Positions 11,627 through 22,174 of a stretch of 64,000 bases of DNA are shown here, in pieces. The notes beneath the pieces are model-generated. The model ran no database searches, was not told the DNA's origin, and worked only from the letters and a program-made list of their open reading frames with translations. This DNA is from Hypsibius dujardini (taxonomy: Eukaryota; Tardigrada; Eutardigrada; Parachela; Hypsibiidae): NCBI GenBank assembly GCA_001579985.1, contig LRSR01014652.1, forward strand, positions 1-64,000. The letters run 5' to 3'. The translations under genes and the position numbers were made by a program. Position 1 is the first letter of the stretch, and each line of letters begins with the position of its first letter.

Positions 11627-12574
11627 GGCAGGCAGGCAGGCAAACAGGCAAACAGGCAGACAAACAAACAGACGGACCAACCGACAGATAGACAGACAGA
11701 CATACTTACAATGACGGAGAGAGCTTATACAGGTGTAGAGCTTTGTTTCACGTATTTTAAAATCCGACTGTGTAATGTATCATTCCAGCTTCCATTTCTC
11801 GAAAAGGATCTCATTAGTTTAAAAAATCCTGACGATGCCTCAGTAGCAGATATTTTATCCAAGTTTGAAAAAAAGGTACCTGTGCCGATAATTAGGTTCC
11901 TTCTCAGTTTCTCTCTTCTGACCGTAAATTCGTGACGGGGGTTTTCGTTTAGAGCGAAGTTCAGAAGGACGTAAAATTTTCCATGGAGAACAAGACTGAT
12001 TGGATTGACAACACTTTCGGCGGCTCCTCCATGGAAGACATTGTCAAAAACTTACGTGACGACAGCACAGAATGGTCCAAGCAGACACTGAGCACACTGG
12101 CGAAAATGGTACGGATTGTTTATGACGGATTGTTTTCGTCAGAATTATGATCAATTTGTAATATGTTTGGTGAGTTGCCAACAAGTGTTTCTATTTGCTC
12201 AGAGTCCAACTTCGTTGAAGATTGTTCACCGGCAGATCCAATTGGGCAAGAGTAAAGACCTCGCCGAGTGCCTCAAAATGGAGCTTCGCGTTGCTCTTCG
12301 ACTTCTTCGGCAGAACGATTTCTACGAAGGCGTTAGAGCAAGTACGTTCATTCACTTGCAAGTTTACTCCAATTGTTTGCCCACCCCTAAGCAACCCCGA
12401 ATTGCTTGCTGCAATATGACTAATTGTTGTAATACTAATAACCGTTTTGCAGAACTCGTTGATAAGGACAATAAACCGGCGTGGAAGCCCAGTCGGCTAG
12501 AAGATATACCCGACACTGAAATTGACCGATACTTCGCTCCTTTCTCCGACCCGAAACAAGAACTCCAACTATGA
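10019..12574 (+). CDS. HIBCH: 3-hydroxyisobutyryl-CoA hydrolase, mitochondrial
   Basis: Ten exons: 10019-10032, 10116-10176, 10238-10390, 10721-10802, 11072-11208, 11291-11515, 11789-11875, 11953-12108, 12203-12341, 12453-12574. They total 1176 nt (391 aa), normal for HIBCH, and all phases agree. The start [20 protein letters not shown] is rich in Arg, Ser and Leu with no acids, as in a matrix-targeting peptide. Crotonase core: [11 protein letters not shown], then KAFCAGGDV (CoA/oxyanion loop), then [25 protein letters not shown]-specific segments follow: [24 protein letters not shown] and GVATHFVD. Known reaction: hydrolysis of 3-hydroxyisobutyryl-CoA in valine breakdown (EC 3.1.2.4) in the mitochondrial matrix. 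The 14-nt first coding exon is unusually short but has a good donor. Confidence 0.95.
10855..11010. repeat. TGTC array in HIBCH intron
   Basis: TGTCTGTTTGTC-type repeats in the intron before exon 5, in sense (TGTC) orientation. Confidence 0.85.
11575..11705. repeat. GACA array in HIBCH intron
   Basis: CAGACAGACAG and CAGGCAGG repeats in the intron before exon 7. They are in GACA orientation on the sense strand, opposite to most other arrays in the window. Confidence 0.9.
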
Positions 12575-12873
12575 TTGAATCTGCATTCTGCGATGTTATG
12601 TTTTACGATTCTGTATTTCGATTAAGACATACATGTCGTACGAGGATTGATGTGTCAAGGAGCTCCACTCTCCTTAGCATAGCCAGTGTTGTCTAGCGGA
12701 GGCATTCATAGTTTTGTTTTCCAGTTTTTAAACACTGCCATCTCTTTTACTCACAGCACTGTTGCCGTAAAAAGCTATCTACAACACTGATGACTGAGCT
12801 GAAATCTCAAGGCGTTTCGAAAGAAACGGAACCATATGGATACTCCCACAGATGAGGGTCCGGAACAAAAAGT

Positions 12874-12945
12874 CTCCCAGTCGGGGAATCGAACCCCGGT
12901 CTACCACGTGACAGGCGGTGATACTTACCACTATACTAACTGGGA
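12874..12945 (-). tRNA. tRNA-Asp (GUC)
   Basis: On the minus strand a complete cloverleaf is readable: acceptor TCCCAGT/ACTGGGA, A-box TAGTATAGTGGT, anticodon loop CTGTCAC (anticodon GUC), B-box GGTTCGATTCC and discriminator G, as usual for tRNA-Asp. A TTTTT pol III terminator follows within a few bases. There is no intron and it is 72 nt long. Confidence 0.96.
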
Positions 12946-13320
12946 CGAGGTGATGTCAACACATGACTATTTACTGGTTCGGTATGTTTCACTTCGCTGT
13001 AAAGTATATAGACCAGCCATTTTACGCCTGTTCATATCTGTTGTTGACAAGGACTATACAGTTAGTAGTAACACTGGCACATGCAGCAGTCAATGTAGCA
13101 ATGTAGCAATCAACTGACGCGGTATACGGTAACAATGGCAGCGCACATTTTTATTTTTAGAAAATTGTGTCCACACGTTTTTATTTTTTTTCTCGATGGA
13201 AACAGCATCACATAATGTAAATGCACACTAAAAATTAACGAATGTGCAAGATTTCACCTTCGAGAGTGGTAGAATTCCCTTGTTTGTATGTTTCGCTGGA
13301 CGAACCTTTTTGTTAGTATA

Positions 13321-13510
13321 CCAGGCAAACGCTTTGGGTTGAATCACTACATGGGTTGAATCAGTCGGGTGGCGGAGGGCGCCACAAGTGTAAATTGTAG
13401 ACAACGGTGTATGTGAAGCTGAAGTGTTGGTTACAATTTCCACTCGTGGCGCCCTCCTCCACCCGACTGATTCAACCCATGTAGTGATTCAACCCAAAGC
13501 GTTTGCATGG
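13321..13510. mobile_element. TA-flanked palindromic MITE, copy 1
   Basis: Arms of about 70-75 bp: CCAGGCAAACGCTTTGGGTT to GAGGGCGCCAC, then the reverse ending AACCCAAAGCGTTTGCATGG. A TA dinucleotide flanks each side, as for Tc1/mariner-type insertions. The spacer is about 50 bp without an ORF. A second copy lies at 34038-34214. Confidence 0.85.
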
Positions 13511-13850
13511 TACAGATATACAAATGCCCGTATATATATGCCCGTAGGCGATTTGCTACCAGTCTAGTACCGACTTGCCCTAGCTGTCGTATCCGTAGCT
13601 ACTGTGACCACCTTGTAAAGTGCCTTGATTTTACCGGTTTTTCCCGTCATTTAAGCATGAAGAGATATGCTTAAAAGATGACTGCGCCATAAGAGTTATT
13701 TAGGGAAAACACTAGATTTATTAATCATCAATTATCATTATAGTAATAATGTTTTATCCTATTCTCCAACCAGCCACGACTCACAGTCGGCATGCTGCTC
13801 GTTCTTCCGGCAATTATTCCAAACTTACAGAGCACATGTATAGTCCGAAG

Positions 13851-13981
13851 CAGAGGCGTAACGGGGGCGGGGAACTAGGGGGAGTGCCTCCTTTAATGAA
13901 TCTGGCCGCCGGGGAGCGATTTTTAATTTTTTTTTAAAGAAAAACTGCCCACCCCTCCCCGAAAAGTGTGTTACGCCTCTG
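13851..13981. mobile_element. hAT-like MITE (CAGAGGCGTAAC ends)
   Basis: 131 bp bounded by CAGAGGCGTAACG and its inverse GTTACGCCTCTG. The flanks are GTCCGAAG and GTCTGAAG, an 8-bp target duplication with one mismatch. The 8-bp duplication and CAGNG terminus fit hAT transposons. Related copies lie at 53496-53771. Confidence 0.8.
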
Positions 13982-14159
13982 GTCTGAAGCACTGTATAAA
14001 CACGGATATGTAGGAAAAAGTCTGTGTATGTATGTGTCTGTCTCTGTTTCGGAGTCTGTGTTTCCTTAGCTCCTGCAATCCATGTCAGTTTCAGCATCTG
14101 TCAGTAAATATGCATCCTCACCATACTAGCCAATGTGTATCATCAACGTATTGGTAACT

Positions 14160-14254
14160 GCTCTTGTAGCATAGTGGTTAATGCGCCGTACTTATATGCA
14201 GTATAAGGCCCATGAGTCATGCGGATATCGGCGGTTCGAACCCGCCCTCGAGCA
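14160..14254 (+). tRNA. tRNA-Ile (UAU) with intron
   Basis: Acceptor GCTCTTG/CTCGAGC (two mismatches), A-box TAGCATAGTGGT, anticodon stem CCGTA/TGCGG with loop CTTATA|A (anticodon UAU at 14193-14195), T-arm GGCGGTTCGAACCCGCC and discriminator A, followed by TTTTT. A 22-nt intron at about 14197-14218 sits one base 3' of the anticodon, the canonical place. tRNA-Ile(UAU) commonly has an intron in animals. Confidence 0.92.
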
Positions 14255-14289
14255 ACTTTTTCCCAAAATTCTCTACGTAGCTGTCCAAC

Positions 14290-14424
14290 TACTCTACTGT
14301 CTCGATCGTTTGGTGCTGCTTTTTAGACCCACCCGTACATTATGACTGCACACACTGTGCTTCAGTGCAGTCATAATACACGGCGGATCTAAAACGCAGC
14401 ACCAAATGATTGAGACAGTATAGT
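14290..14424. mobile_element. 135-bp near-perfect palindrome (MITE)
   Basis: Starts TACTCTACTGTCTCGATCGT and ends ACGATCGAGACAG-like in reverse (..ATTGAGACAGTATAGTA). The arms run almost to the centre (GACTGCAC/GTGCAGTC). It lies just after the tRNA-Ile terminator. Confidence 0.75.
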
Positions 14425-14601
14425 ACCTGTCTGTCCGTTTGTTTGTTCGTCCCTCTGTTAGTCCGCCAGTCTATCTGCCCGTTAATTCGTCTGGCCGCCT
14501 TTCTGATCAGTCAGTCCGTCCGTTGTCTGTATATCCAACTATCCATATATCCGCAGGTTCTTTTTGTCCGTTTTTTGCCTATAAGTTTATTCGTATGTGC
14601 C

Positions 14602-14648
<47 letters not shown>

Positions 14649-14665
14649 TTCTGTCTGTCCGTCCA
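14425..14665. repeat. TGTC/GTCC array
   Basis: Degenerate CTGTCCGTTTG repeats, then a pure TGTC run at about 14600-14660. Intergenic. Confidence 0.85.
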
Positions 14666-14948
14666 AGGCATATGCTTACTAAATCTCACTCGAGAACAAC
14701 AAAGCCGACAAATCTCAATTCCGTTGTCAAACAGAGGAATCGGTTCTATTTTCAGCTGGATATTACGACAACAATGAGCACCGAAACACTTCAAACGATA
14801 TCACACTAGAAGAATCCGACTTGAGAAAATGGGATTCGCCAAAAAGTCCGTTTTGCAAATAGAGCGCATGAGAAGTGCACACAGCGTAGGTTCCTTGGAG
14901 TGCCAGTACTAGCGCACGAACATGGAGACCGCCGCCTTATGATCGCAT

Positions 14949-17083
14949 TCATTTTTTCAAATTATCCATTAGATCTTTAGCTTCGTTTATTTTTGCCGCA
15001 AGATAAGGGGAGCCACCTGAAAAAATAACGACGCTGAATAGAATGGAACCGGGGAATTCGTAGTTCTATTTAAATACATTTAAAACATATTCTGAAGTAT
15101 TCCGAAAATTGGATTTTTATTATAAATGAATAGACAAGTATATATATATATATATAAGTTAAAGACAGAATATAAATATTATATCCGGCTGTCTATAATA
15201 TAATATTTATATTCTTAATCTAAAAGCCCAAAATAAAACATTTTAATTTTTGATTAAAACAATTTGTTGTGAAATTTGTTAAATAAAAATCGAGCTGTTG
15301 AATTTTAATTCAGTTTGTATGCTATTCATATTGAAAGTTGAGTTGTCATCGGCCCCAGCACACTCAATTAATCAATCAACGGAGTTAAATTGATTGAGTA
15401 TGCTGGGCCGTTTGGCTTCGGGTTTTCAGCCCGGGCCAGTCGATGGCGATACCATTGCCCACTCTGATGCAAACAATGCTCTTTTATCACTGAACATTCG
15501 TGAGAATTCCTCAGGAACCAAGCTCCCATAAAATGCTTCCTGAGTACGCTGAGGAACATTTCTCACGACTTCCCTTCATAAAGTTCTTTCGTGAGCAATG
15601 GCGCGAAAACTTGTGTACGTCGAACAGTTAAAAAGCTGAGTAAGATCGAGCATCGACTCAGCTTTTTCGTTTTTCAAAGTTCCTCTACTCTACTCTCCAA
15701 GCATCCAATCATCATGCTTGGAGAATAGAGTAGAGGAGCATGAAGAACAAAAAAACCCAAAGCAAAGATAATTTAAATATTCTAAATTTTTCTTGTTAAT
15801 ATCACTAGTAATAGATAAATAGGAAAGTATATTGATAGGTATAGTAATAGGTAAAGATTATTGCAATTACAAAATGGAAATTTTCATGTTTTCTAACGTA
15901 GCTGCAATTGTTTTATAGCTATTTTAACTTTGGCGGATTCAGTAAAAAAATCGCCTACGGCGTAAGTCCTTCATACTTAAATAGTTGCTGAGAAATCCCC
16001 GTTCTGGCGATCTTACCGAGCCCGGCGTTCAATTTAAAAGTTCGTGGGGGAATCACCTTATGATAATACCGCAAGGTTCGTGGGGGAATCACCTTATGAT
16101 AATACCGCAAGGTCCGTGGGGGAATCACCTTATGATAATACCGCCAGGTCCGTGGGGGAATCACCTTATGATAATACCGCAAGGTTCGTGGGGGAATCAC
16201 CTTATGATAATACCGCAAGGTTCGTGGGGGAATCACCTTATGATAATACCGCAAGGTCCGTGACCGTATTGAAAACGAAAAATCTGCGCCGCGTAGGGCG
16301 TGAATATTTAATATAAAAATCGGAAGCTATCTAGGAGTGAGACAACCAAAAATTAATTTTCGGTGTTTTTGTGGGCAAAATCTATGTTTAGGAAACTATA
16401 AAGTGTTAAAACAGCACTTGATGCAAAGACGCAACTATTATACACAACACAGCACAATGCAGCCAATCAACCAATGAACAGCGCAGCTGCAGTTGATTGA
16501 TCTATTTGCAGCACATGCGTCGCTCCAATGACACACCAATCAATCAATGCATCAAATAGGCGTACCTTTATCAGGATGATTTAATACCATGATCCGTTTG
16601 TGGGCTTCCTTTATCTTACTCCTGTGCGCCGATGGACTGTAAAACAACAATCGATAACTTCTGCAACTGGAAAATTGAAAAAAAAATTGACAAGGTGACA
16701 AAAAACGAACCTCACGCCGAGAATCAGGCTGGCTTCTCGTTTATCCATTTTCTGATCGAAGCCGCCTTTGTAGTACTTGCTGTTGGCGAAGCTGGCTGCG
16801 TCCATTGCCGGCAGTTGCACCTGAATCTTCTGCATGAGTGGCTTTCCGTGCTTGGAAAGATATCGACCTGCAATAGCAACGCACTAGACGTATACTGCGT
16901 CCAAATGAAGCGGAGATAAAGGGAAACGGAAAAACAACGCGAGTAATCAATCAAGCCGTCTTTTCGGTGTACGTGGTAAAACGGGTAGGCCAATCGGCCA
17001 ATCAAGTGAAGCGCTGCGATGGCATTACCAGCGAAGCCGACAGCTGCCATGGCCAGACCAGCTACAACAATTCCTGAGGACAT
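14949..17083 (-). CDS. DNAJC19: TIM14/DNAJC19, J-protein of the presequence import motor
   Basis: Four minus-strand exons: 17083-17029, 16867-16711, 16636-16566, 15016-14949. They total 351 nt (116 aa), the same length as human DNAJC19. The N-terminus MSSGIVVAGLAMAAVGFAG is the single membrane helix. The linker RYLSKHGKP leads to the J domain: YYKGGFDQKMDKREASLILG, KIKEAHKRIMVLNHPDKGGS with the HPD signature, and AAKINEAKDLM at the C-terminus. Known: it stimulates mtHsp70 at the TIM23 channel on the matrix side of the inner membrane. The last intron (15017-16565) is far longer than the others and holds the hairpin cluster and the 36-bp minisatellite. Cardiomyopathy-associated DNAJC19 and the closely related DNAJC15 share the same architecture; the short length favours DNAJC19. 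Confidence 0.94.
15350..15737. repeat. Cluster of four hairpins in TIM14 intron
   Basis: Four separate inverted repeats lie in 390 bp. 15350-15410 is CGGCCCCAGCA..TGCTGGGCCG. 15499-15567 is CGTGAGAA.TTCCTCAG..CTGAGGAA..TTCTCACG. 15630-15667 is AAAAAGCTGAGT..ACTCAGCTTTTT, perfect. 15681-15737 is TCCTCTACTCTACTCTCCAA..GCTTGGAGAATAGAGTAGAGGA with one mismatch. None shows a coding frame. Confidence 0.85.
16040..16262. repeat. 36-bp minisatellite, six copies
   Basis: Six head-to-tail copies of a 36-bp unit starting GTTCGTGGGGGAATCACC and ending ATACCGCAAG, plus a partial seventh. Copies differ only at the T/C of GTTCG/GTCCG and A/C of CAAG/CCAG. Because 36 is divisible by three, every frame gives a 12-residue peptide repeat, but it lies inside a TIM14 intron and is not thought to be coding. 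There are no unique spacers, so it is not a CRISPR array. Confidence 0.95.
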
Positions 17084-17431
17084 ATTGGAGATGTAGCACG
17101 ATCAAAATAGTCGCGGAGAAAAGGGTGAAGAAATTCAAATCGAACTTGGAAAAGGAAAACACCCAATAATAATCAATCGGCTAAATGACTAAATTTCTCG
17201 ATGATAAATATATCTCGCGCTGGTGGATTGCCGATAAAAAAGACAGGACGAGGATGTGCTTCACAGGAGTGATGAAATCAATCAATCAGTATCAGCTGAT
17301 GCCGGGCAACGTTTTGCCCTCTTGGCGCACCATGATACCCGATGTTTGCGGTTGTAGCAACCCCCCTTTTTCTCTCTCTGTTCTTCACAAATTCGGATTC
17401 ACAAATTCGGAGCTACAAAATTTAACGGAGT

Positions 17432-17578
17432 GGCTATTTTACCCCCCCTTTTGGGGCCGAATAGATCCCCGGCTATTTTACCCCTCCCTGAATACACAAC
17501 GAGGGGCCCAATAACACCCCCGCTATTTTACCCCTCCCTAGGGCCCAATAGCTCCCTGGCTATTTTACCCCTCCCCTC
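17432..17578. repeat. Short degenerate tandem repeat (GGCTATTTTACCCC)
   Basis: Four copies of a motif GGCTATTTTACCCCTCCC alternating with GGGGCCCAATAG-type sequence, spaced about 40-55 bp, directly before the GTCC tract. Confidence 0.75.
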
Positions 17579-17579
17579 C

Positions 17580-18310
17580 CGTCTGTTCTGTCATTCCGTT
17601 ATCAGTCCGCTTGTTGCTTGTCCGTCCGCTGCCTGTCTGTTAGTTGTCCGTCCGTCCGTCCGTTGTCCGTTTTCCATCCGTCCGTCTGTTTTCCGTCCGC
17701 CCGTCCACCCGTCCTTCCGTCTGTCTGTTGTCCGCCCGTCTGTTGTCCGTTCGTCTGTTGTCCGCCCGTCCGTCTGTCCGTTGTTTGTCCGTCCGTTGTT
17801 TGTTTGTCCGTCCGTCGTCCGTCCGTTGTCCATCCGTTGTCTATTCGTCCGTCCGCCCATCCGCCCGTCTATCCGCCCATGCATCCTCCCGTCCGTCCGT
17901 CCGCCTGTCCGTCCGTTCGTCCGTTGTTTGTCCATTTGTTATCAATCCATCTGTCCGCCCTTCGTCGCCCGTCCGTTCGTCCGTTCGTCCGCCCGTCCGT
18001 CCGTTCGTCCGCCCGTTCGTCCGCCCGTCCGTCCGTTCGTCCGCCCGTCCGTCCGTTCGTCCGCCCGTCCGTCCGTCCGCCCATCCGTCCTTATGTCCGT
18101 CCCTTCGTCCGCCCGCCCCTCCGTCCGCCCGTCCGTCCGTCCGTCCGACCGCCCGTCCATCCATCCGTCCGTCCGCCCGCCCGCCCGTCCGTTCGTTGTT
18201 TGTTCGTCCGTTGTCTGTTCGTCCGTTTATGGCCTGTCCGTTGTCCTTCCGTTCCTTGTCTGTCCGTCGGTTGTCTGTCCATCCGTTGCCTGTCTTTTTG
18301 TTGCCTTCCA
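17580..18310. repeat. Degenerate GTCC/CCGT tetranucleotide tract
   Basis: About 730 bp of (GTCC)n with frequent CCGC, TTGT and TCAT variants, all four-base periodic. It is open in several frames on both strands and so gives false long ORFs (for example 17430-18485) that lack any family, start context or splice support. Confidence 0.95.
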
Positions 18311-18358
18311 TCGGTTCGTTTGTTGTCCGTTCAGTTATTGCCCATTGTTTGCCCCTCT

Positions 18359-18410
18359 ACACCTTTGGCCAAAAAAATCGCGACGTAGCGATTTTTTTGG
18401 CCAAAGGTGT
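18359..18410. mobile_element. 52-bp palindrome sharing ends with the 50.4 kb element
   Basis: ACACCTTTGGCCAAAAAAAT.. and its exact inverse ..CCAAAGGTGT, with a loop GACGTAG. The first bases match the terminus of the inverted-repeat element at 50403-50902 (ACACCTTTGGTCAGAAAAAT), so it is probably a highly deleted relative. Confidence 0.65.
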
Positions 18411-18992
18411 GTACTGTTTCTGATCTTCGGATCGACGTTTTTCGCCATTCAGGCCCCTGTTCGGTTCGACGGCCTGCCATTTTGACGCAAAAGCCGTCAC
18501 TTTCGCCGACCGGACCAACGACCGCCATTTGTGACTGAACGGCTAACACATCCGCCGAGCTTCCCCACCCAGATCGACGGCCATCATTCTAACTCAAGGG
18601 CCGTCAAAAAGGAAAACACAATTTAAGAGCAATAGTAGTAAACAGGAAATATGCGTTAGATACAAAGGAGCTGTTTGGAATTTGTATTGACGACCTTCAT
18701 CTTAGTTGATGTTCTCAAGCACAAATGGAACGCCTTTCCAACACATTAAAAAAATATACAGTTATCTGGCTCTCAAATATTAGGCCTGGGACTCTAATCT
18801 ATTCCATTACAGTAGTTCATAATGATGGTTAGCAAAACAGGATTTCTCGAGAAACGATTTCGGTGGTTCGGGAAGAGTACTATGACGCGTCGAATTTCCG
18901 TTGTGATATGTGGTGTGAGGGCAGAATGGGCACGTGAACTGATTTTGCAAAGAGTGATAACGTCGAACGTGCTGATTGAAGGATCTGATTCT
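18411..18992. other. Intergenic 3' flank of the JmjC gene
   Basis: No complete gene. In the JmjC frame past its stop, minus-strand residues at about 18992-18820 still read as C2H2 zinc-finger sequence (see the JmjC entry). Confidence 0.45.
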
Positions 18993-20763
18993 CTAGAAGT
19001 CTTTTTTGCAAGTTTCGCAATGTGGGAGTTTTTTTCCGGTATGACAAACTGCTGCTGTAAGTCCAAAACACAAAGGGCTACCAGAAATGTATGGGAATAG
19101 TGTCCAAACATAATTATCTTTAATCAATTTACTCACCTTTTGGAAAAGATCCAAGATAGTCGTCAAACGTATTTCCTAACATATCTTCGATGGCAATATT
19201 GCCATGGCAAACCACTTCATTCTGTTGACAAATACAAAATGTATGAGAATGTTATACTACTCTTTTGCGTAATTACACTGTAAAGTTAGCTAGATGCAGT
19301 ATAAAACTGCCAGTTATAACAACCTGCCGGCCCTATAAATATTGGGATATATTATATCATACCGCTTCAGCTGTTTCGGGAAACTTTGCGCGAAACTCCA
19401 GTTTTATTGGGAGCCATTTGGCCTTTCCAAGTCCGGCTGCGTTTATGCGAGCCGCAGTCTCAGCGTTCGGTGTTTGGAGGCGCTTGAATAAGAGTTCAGC
19501 CCAATCAAGGAGTAACCTGACAGAGTCTTTGTGTTGTTTGCTTCCTGATTTGTAGACGGTGCACTTAACTATGAAAGTACAAACGTTTATTACGAGTACA
19601 ATAAGACATAAGTTTAAATCTTACATTCTCCCATATTGCCAATGCGATCGGAAATAACTGCAACCAGCGGGGTCCTACAAAGTTCCGTGCCTCGCTAACA
19701 CCTGCAAGTTCAATCATTAGTACTACGAAATATTTGGAATGCATGCACAAATATTGTACAGAAACCGGAACTACAAACCTGCACCGACGTTGATAACAGA
19801 ATGAAGTGTCCCTCCCTCAAGAAGCATAATTGTTCCAGGCATCTGAATGTGGCAATTGACCTGGAAATGCTCGTATCAACAATTAATTATTAATAGGAAA
19901 CTGAAGTCACCTGAACCAGCAGGTATGATCTGCCGGATGGCCAGCAAAGCAGTATATATTGATTAATAGTCGGAAGCTGTGTGGAATGCAGGCTGACATA
20001 AAAATATTGGTAGACTTATGCCCAGAGGACCAGCAGACCAGCAATGGCAGAAGGACAAACTGACAGGCAGATGGACGAAGTGTCGAATGGATGGAGAAGG
20101 GTGAACCAAAGGGCAAAAAATTAAGGGGATAGATTTCTGGCACACTCAAAAATCGACAGATGATGCAAACGGATGGTATTCGAGTAAAAGGATGGACTAG
20201 AAGACGGCAGAATTGAGCTATAGCCGGGCAGACTGGCAGTGCCATAAGGTTGTATATGGGGTATGAGGGATGAATGAGATGAAAAATAACTTACCGGAAT
20301 TCCAGCGTTCTGGAGTGTTGTTAATGACGGCGCAAAGGATTTGTGAAAAAACTGGGGCCGCAGGCTGCCCATTCCTTCACTCAACGCCTCCACGTTTTTA
20401 ATGAACCTCATGTAAAAATTCTTACCGTGATTTACGTTGATCGAATCAAACAAAAAAAAGTCTTCGAAATGAAATGGTGTTCCTGTCCTGGACTGATTTA
20501 TGTAGAACCAGGGTTCCGACAAACCGTTGCCGGGAATAAAATTCAGGAATAATTCCCCCAAATGCGGGTAGCAGAAATTGATTTGCAGGGCTTAGCTTTC
20601 TGCCGTCAGTCTCGGCTTGTCCATTCGGGCTGACTGAGGTGTCAGATCTATTCGACCCGACTGGGCATACTCTTGTATCTCCCCCAAGAGCCATTCATCG
20701 AGTCCCAAAACAGGTTGGCAGGGGTGGAGGAGTATTTGTTCCAAAAGTGGCAGAGTAGATAAA
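18993..20763 (-). pseudogene. JmjC-domain protein with C-terminal C2H2 fingers, interrupted by stops
   Basis: Minus-strand exons: 20763-20295, 19860-19779, 19701-19625, 19563-19363, 19221-19137, 19054-18993, all phase-consistent. JmjC landmarks: WFYINQSRTGTPFHFEDFFL carries the Fe(II) ligands H-x-E, followed by INVNHGKNFY. PQFFHKSFAPSLTTLQNAGI is the helix before the barrel. MPGTIMLLEGGTLHSVINVG holds the distal His, and VGPRWLQLFPIAL resembles the WNVGP region of KDM6-type enzymes. The frame has an in-frame TAA at 20592-20594, before the catalytic part, and a TAG at 18993-18995 in the middle of a finger (CETCKKDF before the stop, then RSFNQHVRRYH and FTCPFCPHTTYHNGN after it). Known: JmjC enzymes are 2-oxoglutarate oxygenases, often histone demethylases. 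Good splice sites and preserved catalytic residues suggest recent decay, or less likely stop-codon bypass. The first exon(s) are unresolved. Confidence 0.65.
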
Positions 20764-20984
20764 CTAAAACAAAAGCTCGTTAATTTCACATCTGTTTGCT
20801 CGTAAACAAAAAACTTGGCGAGAAGTAAAAAATGGCAACCGGTTTCATGCACGCTTTTAATTTCATTTTCTACCAAAACTATTTGTAAATAAACGGCTTC
20901 AACAAATAACCAATTCTAAACGGTCCGGTTTTTGAAGTTTAGTAACAAACGAACACAAAAAGGGCATTATTAATGTTTTGTCAG

Positions 20985-21490
20985 TTCCAATAAGTAAACA
21001 GATATAAAAAGACAAACAAACAGAGAAAAAACGGCAAACAGACAAACAAACAAACAAGCAGGCAAACAAACAAACAGGCAAACAGAGAGTTAGAAATGCA
21101 ACCAAACAAGCAGACAAACAGACTGACATACAGATAGAAAAACAGACAAGCTTGGAGACAGACAGACAGATGTGGAGACCGACAAACAGTTAAACAGACT
21201 GACAGATAAACAGACAAACAATCAAGTACACCAGCAGACAAACAGATAAACAGGCAAGCAAACAGATTGACTGACAGGCAGACATACAAACAGGCAGACA
21301 GGCAGACAATCAGACGGAATAACAGACAGAAAAAGAAACAAGCTGGCATTTAAACAGACAGACAGACTGACAAATAGATGGGCAAACAGGCAGAGAGATA
21401 GACAAAGAGGAAGTTTGACAGCTGGACAGGAAGAGAAACCGTCAGAGACAGACAAACAGGCAGGTAGGCAATTTAGCAGACAGACAGACA
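20985..21490. repeat. Long degenerate GACA array
   Basis: About 500 bp of CAGACAAACAGG-type repeats upstream of the JmjC exons. It reads TGTC on that gene's strand, so it may lie in its first intron. Confidence 0.9.
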
Positions 21491-21922
21491 GATATTTTTA
21501 TAACCTCATTTTTTGCTATCTCATTCAGAAGCTCTAGTGGCAAAGGGCTTACTACAGAATTGTATGCTCTTGGTTAATAAAGTACCTGTTTTTTTGGCAC
21601 AGTGTAAAAACAGTTAGTACTGTCATTTTAGCTGTGATTTGGGCAGGAGCTTCGTTATCCGAAGTTTGACGCCGTCCTGGCATATTTGGAATAACCGATA
21701 CCGTTTGGCGGGCCATCGGAGTGTCCGCATCCGGATTTTTAATAGATGGTTTTGCCTAGATTTCCTGTCTTTAATGCGGATTCGACTCCCGATTCGCAAA
21801 AGTATTTACGATGGTAGGTTCCATTTTGAAGTCCCGGATCAATCTTTAAAAAGGAGAGGGAGCTCGAACACTGGTACAAAATTGTGACTAGTTTTTAGCG
21901 TTTGGTTTATGTAACAGCTGGC

Positions 21923-22174
21923 GGTTGTTCGTGCGTCAAGGAGCACGATGCTGGAGGTTGCTCGTGAACAGTCACTGGGGGGTTGTTCATGAACAACCAC
22001 TGGAGGGTTACTCGTGAGCAACCACGGGAGGGTTGCCCGTGAGCAGCCACTGGGGGTTACTCGTGAGCAACCACTGAGGAGTTACTCTTGAGCAACCACT
22101 GAGGGGTTGCTCGTGAGCAACTACTGAGAGGTTGCTCGTGAGCAACCACTGGGGGGTTGTTGGTGAGCAACCAC
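21923..22174. repeat. 25-bp minisatellite with palindromic unit
   Basis: About ten copies of a 25-bp unit, GGTTGCTCGTGAGCAACC plus ACTGNGG. The first 18 bases are themselves an inverted repeat, so each unit can fold into a hairpin. Copies differ at several sites, yet some changes in one arm are matched in the other. A further diverged copy lies at about 23350-23450. Confidence 0.9.

Noticed and set aside
16040-16262. Regular repeats that could suggest a CRISPR array
   Set aside because: The units are contiguous and nearly identical with no unique spacers, in a eukaryotic intron. It is a minisatellite.
17430-18485. Long plus-strand ORF of 351 codons and opposing ORFs
   Set aside because: They arise from the GTCC periodic tract, which is open in many frames. 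No start context, splice support or family.
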